Below are positions 53,059-61,015 of a stretch of 64,000 nucleotides of DNA, in pieces. Source of the stretch: DAOQVR01 sp035341665 (GTDB taxonomy: Bacteria; Chloroflexota; Anaerolineae; JAAYZQ01); the NCBI GenBank assembly GCA_035341665.1, contig DAOQVR010000003.1, positions 310,001 to 374,000 on the forward strand, read 5' to 3'. Made by a program: the position numbers and the translations under genes. Under the pieces are notes generated by a model. That model was given only the letters and a program-made list of their open reading frames with translations. It was not told where the DNA came from and made no database searches. Position 1 is the first letter of the stretch. The number at the start of each line of letters is the position of its first letter.

Positions 53059-54090
53059 TCAGTGCGCTGCACCAACCACATCGTTGACGAGCACAATGCG
53101 GTAGCGGGCCTGATTCTTCTTGACCCTATCGATGGCCTCGTTCACTCGTGACATGGGCATCAGCTCGATCCGCGGTGCGATTCCGTGGGCTTCTGCGAAG
53201 GAGAGCATGCCCCGCATCGTGGCCCGGTTGCCGAGAAAGGACCCGGCGATCGATAGCTCATGGGCGACAAGATCGGTCGGGTTGAGGTCCACTCTGGGGA
53301 AGCCTGCGAGCACGAGCGTCCCTCTCTTCTTGAGGATTTCCAGCAGAGGCTCCCACCGCATCTCGCCGTGAGCGGTGCACAGGAGAAGATCGAAGCCGTA
53401 TTCCAGCTTTCGCAAGCCGGCCCGGTCGGCCGAATCGACGAAATGGTCCGCCCCGAGGGCGAGGGCTTCCTCCCTCTTGGCGGGGGAGGAGGAAATGGCC
53501 GTCACCTCGTAGCCAAGGGCGTGCGCGAACTGGATGGCGAGATGGCCCAAGCCTCCGACGCCGACGATGCCGATCTTGAGCCCGGGCTGCACGGCGTACT
53601 TTCGCAACGGGGAGTAGACCGTGACCCCGGCGCACAACAGCACAGAGGCGACCTTCGAGGCCATGCCGCCCGGCAGGGGGTAAACAAAGCGGCTGTCTGC
53701 CACCACAGAGGTCGAGAAGCCTCCGTAGGGTACCCAGGTTGCATCCGAGACGATGTCGCGGCAGAGCTGCTCTTCCCCCCGTAGGCACCACTCGCACTTC
53801 ATACACGATCGTCCCTGCCACCCGATCCCCACCCGGTCTCCCAGCTTCACGCCGGGCGCATTGGTCCCTACCGCCGATACGGTTCCGACGATCTCGTGAC
53901 CGGGCACAAGGGGATAGCTGGTGATTCCATAGTAGTCGTCGATCGCTGCGATATCTGTGAAGCAAAGGCCGCAGTGCGTCACAGACACGCGCACGTCGTG
54001 CTCCCCGAGCGGCGGCGGGGCGTACGTGAGTGGCTCGAGGGGCTGTCCCACAGCCCGGGCTGCGTAGCCGAGGATGGTTGGCGGAGACAT
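53059..54090 (-). CDS. zinc-dependent alcohol dehydrogenase (YahK/CAD family)
   Basis: A 343-aa NADP-type alcohol/aldehyde dehydrogenase. It has catalytic zinc C-G-L-C-F-T-D and G-H-E-I-V-G, structural zinc C-M-K-C-E-W-C-L-R-G-E-E-Q-L-C, and nucleotide site G-V-G-G-L-G-H-L-A. Such enzymes reduce a wide range of aldehydes. It is monocistronic with AAAGGAGGG before its ATG. A 9-bp hairpin (CCGCCCCAG/CTGGGGCGG, 54122-54146) lies in its leader. Confidence 0.9.
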   Translation of the reverse strand: MSPPTILGYAARAVGQPLEPLTYAPPPLGEHDVRVSVTHCGLCFTDIAAIDDYYGITSYPLVPGHEIVGTVSAVGTNAPGVKLGDRVGIGWQGRSCMKCEWCLRGEEQLCRDIVSDATWVPYGGFSTSVVADSRFVYPLPGGMASKVASVLLCAGVTVYSPLRKYAVQPGLKIGIVGVGGLGHLAIQFAHALGYEVTAISSSPAKREEALALGADHFVDSADRAGLRKLEYGFDLLLCTAHGEMRWEPLLEILKKRGTLVLAGFPRVDLNPTDLVAHELSIAGSFLGNRATMRGMLSFAEAHGIAPRIELMPMSRVNEAIDRVKKNQARYRIVLVNDVVGAAH

Positions 54091-54620
54091 GACGAGACCC
54101 TCCTTTCCCTATCCCAGGTTGCCGCCCCAGGTCATGGCTGGGGCGGAGCTGTCCAAAAGGCACGAGACCTGCCATGCTGAGCGCGACGGCGTATCTGACT
54201 TCACTCCATTTCAAGCGGAATCAGAGATTCCCTTCGTACCTCAGGGCGTGCCTCGGTCGCTGCGCTCCCTCGGAATGACAGTTCTGGGACAGGGCCCTGT
54301 TTCCCACGTGATTATAGGTCTTGGACTGGTCCCTGTCAAGCTGCAGCCCGGCAGCTCACGGCTGCCGGCCGGCCTGTTGGCCTCGCGCCGTCGCCCTTCC
54401 CTCTCGGCATACCCGCACTTGCGGACCTGCCCACACTCTCTGCGGCCCGCCTCTAATGCAGAGCTCCCGCGGCTGGACAGATGTGGGCGCCTGGTACATA
54501 ATCGGTTTGGGCAACAGGATTGTCTCCGAAGACGGCCCACCGAGCCCGTCTCTAGGCCCGGGGCAGCAGTCCCGGTGACTCCTGGAAGTCTAGATAGGAT
54601 GCGAGGCCAGGGAGGTGTCT
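54091..54620. other. 530-base divergent intergenic region with a degenerate dispersed repeat
   Basis: No gene is supported. Around 54249-54280 the sequence GCCTCGGTCGCTGCGCTCCC followed by TCGGAATGACA is of a kind often seen as dispersed intergenic repeats in bacterial genomes. That is recollection and cannot be confirmed from one copy. The leader hairpin of the dehydrogenase is at the left end. Confidence 0.35.
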
Positions 54621-55106
54621 ATGAGTCCAAAGAAAGGAAATCAAGACCCGGGCGGGAGCACAGCAGCGGGCGGCGCAAAGCGTGGGGGCTTCACCGACGA
54701 GGAGCTGGCTGCCATGAAGGAGCGTGCCCAAGAGCTGAAGGCAGCCGCACGCCGCGGCCCACGCGCGGACAAGTCGGACGGGGAGAGCGCCGTGCTCGCC
54801 AAGATCGCCGAGATGCCAGAGCCGGATCAGGCGATGGCGTCGCGACTCCACGCCGTCATCATGGCCAGCGCACCGGACCTGACGCCGAGACTCTGGTACG
54901 GGATGCCCGCCTACGCCAAGGACGGCAAGGTCGTCTGCTTCTTCCAGGGTGCGAGCAAGTTCAACACGAGGTACTCCACGCTCGGATTCAGCGACCAGGC
55001 GCACCTCGACGAAGGCGAGATGTGGCCGACCGCCTTCGCGCTGACGGCGCTGTCTGCCGCCGACGAGGAACGGATCGCGGCGCTCGTGCGCAGGGCGGTG
55101 AGCTGA
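54621..55106 (+). CDS. DUF1801 / YdhG-like protein
   Basis: A 161-aa protein. The N-terminal ~60 residues are charged and low-complexity (F-T-D-E-E-L-A-A-M-K-E-R-A). A DUF1801-type domain follows with P-R-L-W-Y-G-M-P-A-Y and T-A-F-A-L-T. Frataxin-like YdhG proteins of this family are linked to iron handling, and function here is uncertain. ATG at 54621 with GGGAGG upstream is preferred over GTG at 54615. Confidence 0.75.
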   Translation: MSPKKGNQDPGGSTAAGGAKRGGFTDEELAAMKERAQELKAAARRGPRADKSDGESAVLAKIAEMPEPDQAMASRLHAVIMASAPDLTPRLWYGMPAYAKDGKVVCFFQGASKFNTRYSTLGFSDQAHLDEGEMWPTAFALTALSAADEERIAALVRRAVS

Positions 55107-55180
55107 GGGCTCTGCTCGCGGCGCCGGCAGGCCGATCGACGCAGGGGTGCACGCCGGTCGCAGCCCATGGCCGGCCCTGT

Positions 55181-55209
55181 TTGCCCCCGCGATGCGTCTC
55201 TGCTATAAT
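55181..55209 (+). promoter_or_regulatory. promoter of tsaD
   Basis: TTGCCC (55181-55186), 17 bases, TATAAT (55204-55209), 57 bases before the tsaD start. Confidence 0.7.
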
Positions 55210-55265
55210 GGCAGAGGTGGGCACCCTCGCACTCCTGGGCGCCGGCTGCCTGACACGGAAAAACC

Positions 55266-56318
55266 ATGAGCCTGATACTCGGCATTGAGACTTCCTGCGA
55301 CGAGACGGCGGCGGCCGTCGTCGAAGAGGGCCGCACCCTGCGGAGCAACGTCGTCGCCTCGCAGATCGACATCCACCGGCGTTTTGGAGGCGTCTTCCCA
55401 GAGGTCGCCTCCCGCCAGCACGTGCTTAGCATCACTCCGGTGATCCGGCAGGCGCTGGGCGATGCGCGCCTCGAGGGCGAGACACTGTCCGGCGTGGCCG
55501 TTACCTACGGACCGGGCCTGGCAGGCTCCCTGCTGGTGGGGGTGAACGCAGCCAAGGGGCTGGCTTTCAGCCTGGGCCTACCGCTCGTCGGCATCCACCA
55601 CATCGAAGCGCACATCTATGCCAACTGGCTTGAACAGGACGCAGAGCCCGAGTTCCCGCTGGTCTGCCTGGTCGTCTCGGGCGGACACAGCGAGCTGATC
55701 TGGATGGCCGGGCATGGCCAGTTCCGGAGGCTGGGGGGCACCCTCGACGACGCTGCCGGCGAGGCATTTGACAAGGTGGGCCGTCTGCTGGGGCTCCCCT
55801 ACCCGGGCGGACCCTCAATCCAGCAGGCCGCGCGCGACGGGATCCCGACGGCATTCAAGCTCCCGCGGGCATGGCTGGGTGACAGCTACGACTTTTCCTT
55901 TTCGGGCGTCAAGACGGCCGTACTACATGCCGTCCGCAAGTACCAGCCTGACACAGACAACCTTCGCGCGGCGAGCCTACAGGCACCGGTCGTGGTCCGC
56001 GACCTGCCGGTCGCCAACCTCGCCGCCAGCTTCCAGGCAGCTGTGGTCGAGGTGCTGGTGGACAAGGCCTGCCGCGCGGCCGAGCAGCTTGGTGCCCGCA
56101 CGCTGCTGCTGGCGGGCGGCGTCGCGGCCAACGAATCGCTGCGCGGCGAGATCGTGCGCCAGAGCCCGGTCCCGGTGCGTGTGCCGCCGCTGGAGTTCTG
56201 CACAGACAATGCCGCGATGGTTGCCTGTGCCGGCCATTTCCGACTGCAGGACGGCGCAACCGCAGGCTGGGACCTGGACGTGGTACCCAGCCGGGCGCTG
56301 TCTGTGGCCGACCAGTGA
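55266..56318 (+). CDS. tsaD: tRNA N6-adenosine threonylcarbamoyltransferase
   Basis: A 350-aa ASKHA-fold protein. It opens with L-G-I-E-T-S-C-D-E-T-A and V-A-S-Q, has metal-binding H-H-I-E-A-H near 111, S-G-G-H-S-E-L, and N-terminal-fold G-G-V-A-A-N near the end. It transfers the threonylcarbamoyl group to A37 of ANN-decoding tRNAs with TsaB/TsaE. Length and motifs are normal. It is likely the first gene of an operon with the repressor and thioredoxin that follow. Confidence 0.96.
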   Translation: MSLILGIETSCDETAAAVVEEGRTLRSNVVASQIDIHRRFGGVFPEVASRQHVLSITPVIRQALGDARLEGETLSGVAVTYGPGLAGSLLVGVNAAKGLAFSLGLPLVGIHHIEAHIYANWLEQDAEPEFPLVCLVVSGGHSELIWMAGHGQFRRLGGTLDDAAGEAFDKVGRLLGLPYPGGPSIQQAARDGIPTAFKLPRAWLGDSYDFSFSGVKTAVLHAVRKYQPDTDNLRAASLQAPVVVRDLPVANLAASFQAAVVEVLVDKACRAAEQLGARTLLLAGGVAANESLRGEIVRQSPVPVRVPPLEFCTDNAAMVACAGHFRLQDGATAGWDLDVVPSRALSVADQ

Positions 56319-56393
56319 CGTGCACGGCGGCTTCCGATTTCAGTGAGATCCATCGGGCGGGTGTGCAAACCCGGATCGGCAGAGTGAGGGCTT

Positions 56394-56708
56394 GTGGGAC
56401 GAGCAGAGATTGACCGGCGGCTGAAGCGGGTGGAGGGCCAGATCCGCGGCTTGCAGCGCATGGTCGAGCAGGAGCGTGAGTGCGAGGCGGTCCTTACCCA
56501 GCTGATGGCTGCCCGGGCTGCCCTCGATCGCGTGGCCTTGATGGTTGTCGACAACCACTTGAAAGAGTGCATGGACTCGAGTGATCCCGAGCGGGCACAG
56601 CAGCGCATGAAGCGTGTGCTGGAGATGGTCTTTTCGCGCTACTCAGTCTCCGAGCCAAGGGAGGAACCCCTGCCCGGCGCGGCCGAACTACCTGACAAGG
56701 AGGAATAG
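56394..56708 (+). CDS. csoR: CsoR-type metal-sensing repressor
   Basis: A 104-aa four-helix repressor of the CsoR/RcnR family (R-L-K-R-V-E-G-Q-I-R-G-L). Copper ligands C30, H55 and C59 are all present with the exact CsoR spacing (25 and 4), so Cu(I) sensing is likely. The start is GTG at 56394 with GAGGG upstream. Usual partners (CopA, CopZ) are absent nearby; the next gene is thioredoxin, four bases after its stop. Confidence 0.88.
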   Translation: MGRAEIDRRLKRVEGQIRGLQRMVEQERECEAVLTQLMAARAALDRVALMVVDNHLKECMDSSDPERAQQRMKRVLEMVFSRYSVSEPREEPLPGAAELPDKEE

Positions 56709-56712
56709 CAGC

Positions 56713-57045
56713 ATGGCAAAGGCGATTGCGGTCACCGACGACACCTTCGAGGAGCTGGTGCTCAAGTCAGAAGTCCCCGCACTGGTCGACTTTTGGGCCG
56801 TCTGGTGCAACCCGTGCAAAATGATCGCACCGACCGTCGAGGAAATCGCCGCTGAGACCGAGGGGACCCTTGTGGTCGCCAAAGTGGATGTGGACACGAA
56901 CCCGGTCACACCCGGTCACTATGGCGTGATGGGCATTCCTACGCTCATCCTGTTCGTGAACGGCCAGCCGGTCGAACGGCTCGTGGGGGTCCGGCCAAAG
57001 GACAAGCTGATGGCGAGCCTGCGGCCCTATCTGAAAAACGGCTAG
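56713..57045 (+). CDS. trxA: thioredoxin
   Basis: A 110-aa thioredoxin. The active site is W-C32-N-P-C35-K, an N replacing the usual G. Also present are V-D-F-W-A, D-V-D-T-N and the cis-proline G-I-P-T-L. It is a cytoplasmic dithiol reductase. It follows csoR by four bases with AAGGAGG before its ATG, so the pair is co-expressed. Confidence 0.95.
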   Translation: MAKAIAVTDDTFEELVLKSEVPALVDFWAVWCNPCKMIAPTVEEIAAETEGTLVVAKVDVDTNPVTPGHYGVMGIPTLILFVNGQPVERLVGVRPKDKLMASLRPYLKNG

Positions 57046-57052
57046 ACTCGAT

Positions 57053-57081
57053 TTGACAACCGCGGCGAGGTATGGTAGCAT
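57053..57081 (+). promoter_or_regulatory. promoter of the trpS T-box transcript
   Basis: TTGACA (57053-57058), 17 bases, TAGCAT (57076-57081), identical in both hexamers to the transporter promoter at 5284. Transcription should begin near 57088 and run through the T-box leader. Confidence 0.75.
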
Positions 57082-57094
57082 CGCCGCCGACAAT

Positions 57095-57541
57095 TGAAGA
57101 ACATCAAAGACTGAGAACAGGACTAGTAGCCACCACAGCGGGGGCCAGAGAGCCGGGGTCAGGTGGAAACCCGGTACCGGCGCAGGGGGTGAATGGACCT
57201 GGGAGTCGCCCGCCGAACGTCGTGTTCGATTTTCGCGTGGCGCGCCGGCCCCGAGTAAGAAAGTCACCCGGGGCGGCAGCCGGCGCAGGACGCGACCAGT
57301 AGACCGGGCCGGAATCGCCACCGTTATCAGGGCTTGGGGTATCGCCCATCGGACGTTGGGGCCGTACCTGAATCGAGTGAGGCTGGCACGCCTGTTTCCG
57401 ATCTGCCCTCTCCGGCGGATCGTTTTTTTCGGGCTCAGCCTAAGTGAGGTGGCACCACGGGTGCCCGTGCAGTCGCATGGGGCGCTCGTCCTCAGAAGCG
57501 ACCGGGTTGGTCGCTTGGCAGAGGACGAGCGCCCTGTTTTT
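57095..57541 (+). promoter_or_regulatory. tryptophan T-box leader with terminator, upstream of trpS
   Basis: A tRNA-sensing leader. Stem I shows an A-G-T-A motif near 57125 and the specifier TGG at 57194-57196 in GTGAATGGACCTGGGAG, fitting tRNA-Trp. The T-box GAGGTGGCACCACGGGTGCC is at 57446-57465. Its TGGC pairs with the GCCA 3' end expected for tRNA-Trp. The terminator follows: outer arms 57480-57493 and 57521-57534 (14 bp), an inner 8-bp hairpin 57496-57516, then TGTTTTT. Uncharged tRNA-Trp should stabilise the antiterminator and allow trpS transcription. Confidence 0.9.
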
Positions 57542-57564
57542 GCCCTGAGAAAGGAGAGTGTAGG

Positions 57565-58629
57565 ATGGCACGCAAACGAATGCTGACGGGGGACCGGCCG
57601 ACCGGCAGGCTGCACCTGGGGCACTACTTGGGAAGCCTCCAGAATCGCGTGCGCTTCCAGGACGAATACGACTGCTTCTTCATCATCGCCGACCTGCATA
57701 TGCTGACCACGCAGCCGGCGAAGGAGCGCATCGCCGGCGTGGCTCAGAACGTTCACGACATCGTGTTGGACTACCTCGCAGTGGGGATCGACCCAGAGCG
57801 GAGCACGATTTTTGTGCAGTCCGCGGTGCCCGAGACATATGAGCTGGCCCTCCTGCTGGGGATGTTGGTCAGTGTCCCGCGCCTGGAGCGCCTGCCGAGC
57901 CTCAAAGACATGGCCCGGGATGCACGCCTGGAGATGATGCCCTTTGGGCTGCTCGGCTACCCGGTCCTCCAGGCAGCGGACATCCTGCTGCCCAGGGCCA
58001 ACCTGGTGCCTGTGGGCAGTGACAACGAGGCGCACGTCGAGATCACGCGGGAGATAGCCCGCCGCTTCAATCGGCAGTACGGCCGCGTCTTTCCCATCCC
58101 CGAAGTCATGGTCGGGGCGGAGACGACGCTGGTCGGCATCGACGGCCAGGCCAAGATGAGCAAGAGCCTTGGTAACGCCATCTACCTGTCCGATGATGCG
58201 GAGACGGTGGAGCGCAAGGTCATGGCCATGTACACCGACCCACGGCGGGTCCGGGCCGACGTCCCTGGTCAGGTGGAGGGAAATCCGGTCTTTGTCTACC
58301 ACGAGGCCTTCAACCCCAACGCGGCCGAGGTGAGCGAGCTCAAGGAGCGGTATCTCCAAGGCAAGGTGGGCGACGTCGAGGTGAAGCGCAGGCTGGCAAG
58401 GGTGCTCAACGAGCTCCTCACACCGATGCGGGAGCGCCGCGCTCGCTACCGACCGCGCCCTGACCTGGTCTCCGACCTGCTCGTGGCGGGCACGCGACGC
58501 GCCCGGGCCGTCGCCGGCGAGACCATGGCCGCCGTGCACGATGCGATGGGGCTGTACGGTCCCCAGCTGTTGAGGGCCTACCCGTTGCCACTGGCAGCTG
58601 AGAGCCGGCTGGCGGTGCTGTCGTGCTAG
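57565..58629 (+). CDS. trpS: tryptophanyl-tRNA synthetase
   Basis: A 354-aa class I aminoacyl-tRNA synthetase with the HIGH-type motif H17-L-G-H20 in G-R-L-H-L-G-H-Y-L-G-S and K-M-S-K-S near residue 197. D-L-H-M-L-T-T and G-S-D-N-E-A-H are also typical of TrpRS. It charges tRNA-Trp. It lies directly after the Trp T-box leader, which confirms the specificity. AAAGGAGAG precedes the ATG. Confidence 0.96.
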   Translation: MARKRMLTGDRPTGRLHLGHYLGSLQNRVRFQDEYDCFFIIADLHMLTTQPAKERIAGVAQNVHDIVLDYLAVGIDPERSTIFVQSAVPETYELALLLGMLVSVPRLERLPSLKDMARDARLEMMPFGLLGYPVLQAADILLPRANLVPVGSDNEAHVEITREIARRFNRQYGRVFPIPEVMVGAETTLVGIDGQAKMSKSLGNAIYLSDDAETVERKVMAMYTDPRRVRADVPGQVEGNPVFVYHEAFNPNAAEVSELKERYLQGKVGDVEVKRRLARVLNELLTPMRERRARYRPRPDLVSDLLVAGTRRARAVAGETMAAVHDAMGLYGPQLLRAYPLPLAAESRLAVLSC

Positions 58630-58677
58630 TGATCGCGTGAGCGTGGCCCTGCGCCCGCCAGCCGATAGGGAGAGATC

Positions 58678-59463
58678 ATGATCTACCTGAAAAGCGTGTC
58701 CATCGAAAGCGAGCGGTTTCCGAATCGACGGCTCTTTCCATTCAACATCGGGGCGCTGGGCGAGCCGCAGCGGCTGGTCTTTCGCAGGCCGGTCGTGTTC
58801 TTCTCCGGGGAGAACGGCTCCGGCAAGTCCACCCTGCTCGAGGCCATCGCCCGGCGCTGTGGCATCGGGCTTTGGGACAAGCCGCGCCGGCACGAGTCAC
58901 ACTACAACCCCTTTGAGGCCGACCTGCACAGGTACGTGGACGTGGAGTGGGCAGAGGGCAGAGTCGCGGGCTCGCTTTTCCGGGCAGAGACCTTCCGCGA
59001 CCTTTCCGATTTCCTGGACGACGTCGCGCTCAGCGACCCCGGGCGGCTGGACTACCATGGGGGCCGCATCCTGAACACCCTGTCGCACGGGCAGGGGTTC
59101 CTGGCCTACTTCGAGGGACGGTTCGAAGGGCACGGTCTCTTCCTGCTGGACGAGCCGGAAGCCGCCCTGTCGCCGGCAAGCCAGCTCCGGCTCGTGCGCG
59201 CCCTGGAGCGGCAGGAGGCAGAGGGGCGGGCCCAGTTCGTGATCGCCACTCATTCGCCCATTCTGCTGGGCTACCCGGGAGCGCAGATCCTCTGCTTCGA
59301 CGGACCTCAAATCGCCGAGGTGAGATACGAGGAGACCCACCCGTACCGAATCTACCGCGACCTGTTCGGCAGCCCGGCGGCTGGGCCCCGGCCGCACGCG
59401 CAGGCCGCGCCGGCGCAGGCTGGTTTGCAGCCCATCGGGCAGGCGGCGCCGGCCATAATCTGA
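58678..59463 (+). CDS. AAA_23/ABC-type ATPase of unknown role
   Basis: A 261-aa protein with Walker A S-G-E-N-G-S-G-K-S-T (43-52), an S-H-G-Q-G-F-L signature-like loop, Walker B G-L-F-L-L-D-E-P-E-A-A-L and I-A-T-H-S-P. It belongs to the predicted ATPases related to SMC/ABC proteins (YbbL-like, AAA_21). The last ~40 residues are Pro/Ala-rich. It sits 49 bases after trpS and 83 before trpB2, and so is probably under the same T-box. Confidence 0.8.
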   Translation: MIYLKSVSIESERFPNRRLFPFNIGALGEPQRLVFRRPVVFFSGENGSGKSTLLEAIARRCGIGLWDKPRRHESHYNPFEADLHRYVDVEWAEGRVAGSLFRAETFRDLSDFLDDVALSDPGRLDYHGGRILNTLSHGQGFLAYFEGRFEGHGLFLLDEPEAALSPASQLRLVRALERQEAEGRAQFVIATHSPILLGYPGAQILCFDGPQIAEVRYEETHPYRIYRDLFGSPAAGPRPHAQAAPAQAGLQPIGQAAPAII

Positions 59464-59546
59464 TTGCGGCCCTGCGGGCAAGGCCTGGTGCCATCGCCCG
59501 CGGGCATGGGCAACGCGAACTCATCCAATCTATCAGGAGGGAACCG

Positions 59547-60908
59547 ATGACACAGCAGTACAAGTACAACCTGGAGGAAAGCGACCTTCCGACGCAGTGG
59601 TACAACATCACGGCGGACATGACCCAGCCGCCGCCGCCCTACCTGCACCCGGCGACGCTGCAGCTGATGGGCGCAGACGACCTGGCCCCCGTCTTTCCGC
59701 AGGCCCTCATCGAGCAGGAGGTCAGCCAGGAGCGCTGGATCGATGTACCGGACGAGGTCCAGGATATCCTCAAGATGTGGCGTCCCTCGCCTCTGATCCG
59801 TGCCCGGCGCTGGGAAAAGGCCCTCGACACGCCCGCTCACATCTACTACAAGTGGGAAGGTGTCAGCCCCGTCGGAAGCCACAAGGCCAACACGGCCGTG
59901 GCGCAATGCTACTATGGCAAGAAGGAGGGCCTCAAAGGCTTTGCCACCGAGACCGGGGCGGGGCAGTGGGGCTGTGCGCTCTGCTTTGCGGCCAAGCTCT
60001 TTGGCATGGAGTGCAAGGTGTTCATGGTCGCCGTCAGCTACCAGCAGAAGCCCTACCGCCGCGTTGCGATGGAGACGTGGGGTGGGAGTGTGGTGGCGAG
60101 TCCCAGCACCCTGACCCACGCGGGGCGCTCGTTCCTGGCCGGCGACCCAGAGACGCCGGGCAGCCTGGGCATGGCGATCTCCGAGGCGATCGAGTATGCG
60201 GTCACGCATCCAGGCTACAAGTACTCGCTCGGGAGTGTGGTGAATTTCGTGCTGCTGCACCAGACGACGATCGGCCTTGAGGCTCTGAAGCAGATGGAGA
60301 TGGCGGGGGAGTACCCGGACATCGTGATTGGCTGCGCCGGCGGGGGCAGCAACGCCGCGGGGATCATCTTCCCGTTCCTGCGCTACAAGCTGGATGGGAG
60401 CCGGCCGAACCTGCGCGGCATCTTTGTCGAATCCACGGCCTGTCCCAGCATGACCAGGGGAGCCTATGCCTACGACTGGGGCGACACCGCCAAGACGGGG
60501 CCGGTGGCCAAGATGCGGACGGTCGGGCATACGTTTGTGCCGGCGCCGGTCCACGCCGGCGGTCTGCGCTACCACGGCATGGCACCCACCATAAGCGCCC
60601 TGCTCGACCAAGGCTATGCCGAGGCGCGCGCCTATCACCAGAACGCCTGCTTTGAGGCTGCGCTGAGCTTTACCCGGGCAGAGGGCACCATCATGGCGCC
60701 AGAGACCTCTCATGCCATCCGTGCGGCGTACGACGAGGCCCTGGCGTGCAGGGAGAGCGGCGAGAGCAAGGTTATCTTGTTCAACGCCAGCGGGCACGGT
60801 CACTTTGACCTGGCCGCGTACGACGCGTACCTTCGGCGTGACCTGACGGACTATGAGCTGGACGAGGCGTCGATCCAGGAGTCGCTGGCGGAGCTGCCCG
60901 TCGTATAA
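59547..60908 (+). CDS. trpB2: tryptophan synthase beta chain-like protein (TrpB2)
   Basis: A 453-aa PLP enzyme of the long TrpB2 type. The PLP lysine is K113 in G-S-H-K-A-N-T-A, with E-T-G-A-G-Q-W-G and the phosphate-binding G-C-A-G-G-G-S-N. It joins indole and serine. TrpB2 is often a stand-alone enzyme without TrpA, as here. ATG at 59547 has AGGAGG upstream; the long upstream frame overlaps the ATPase gene and is ignored. A hairpin (GCCGCAGG/CCTGCGGC, 60924-60958) follows the stop. Confidence 0.94.
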   Translation: MTQQYKYNLEESDLPTQWYNITADMTQPPPPYLHPATLQLMGADDLAPVFPQALIEQEVSQERWIDVPDEVQDILKMWRPSPLIRARRWEKALDTPAHIYYKWEGVSPVGSHKANTAVAQCYYGKKEGLKGFATETGAGQWGCALCFAAKLFGMECKVFMVAVSYQQKPYRRVAMETWGGSVVASPSTLTHAGRSFLAGDPETPGSLGMAISEAIEYAVTHPGYKYSLGSVVNFVLLHQTTIGLEALKQMEMAGEYPDIVIGCAGGGSNAAGIIFPFLRYKLDGSRPNLRGIFVESTACPSMTRGAYAYDWGDTAKTGPVAKMRTVGHTFVPAPVHAGGLRYHGMAPTISALLDQGYAEARAYHQNACFEAALSFTRAEGTIMAPETSHAIRAAYDEALACRESGESKVILFNASGHGHFDLAAYDAYLRRDLTDYELDEASIQESLAELPVV

Positions 60909-60923
60909 GGACACGTCCAGAAA

Positions 60924-60958
60924 GCCGCAGGGGCGGGATGCAAGCCCGCTCCTGCGGC
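60924..60958 (+). terminator. stem-loop after trpB2
   Basis: Arms GCCGCAGG and CCTGCGGC with inner GCGGG/CCCGC pairing. No T-run follows, so termination would be weak or Rho-assisted. Confidence 0.5.
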
Positions 60959-61015
60959 GAGCCAAGCGGAAGGCTTGGTAGCCGCCTCTGACCAGGACCG
61001 TCAAGGAGGAATCCT

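Noticed and set aside
54074..55288. 404-codon plus-strand frame overlapping the DUF1801 gene and the tsaD promoter
   Set aside because: It crosses an intergenic region, a real gene in another frame and a promoter; the DUF1801 and TsaD frames have RBSs and family motifs.
56767..58893. 708-codon minus-strand frame across thioredoxin, the T-box and trpS
   Set aside because: It runs antisense through two well-known genes and a structured RNA leader.
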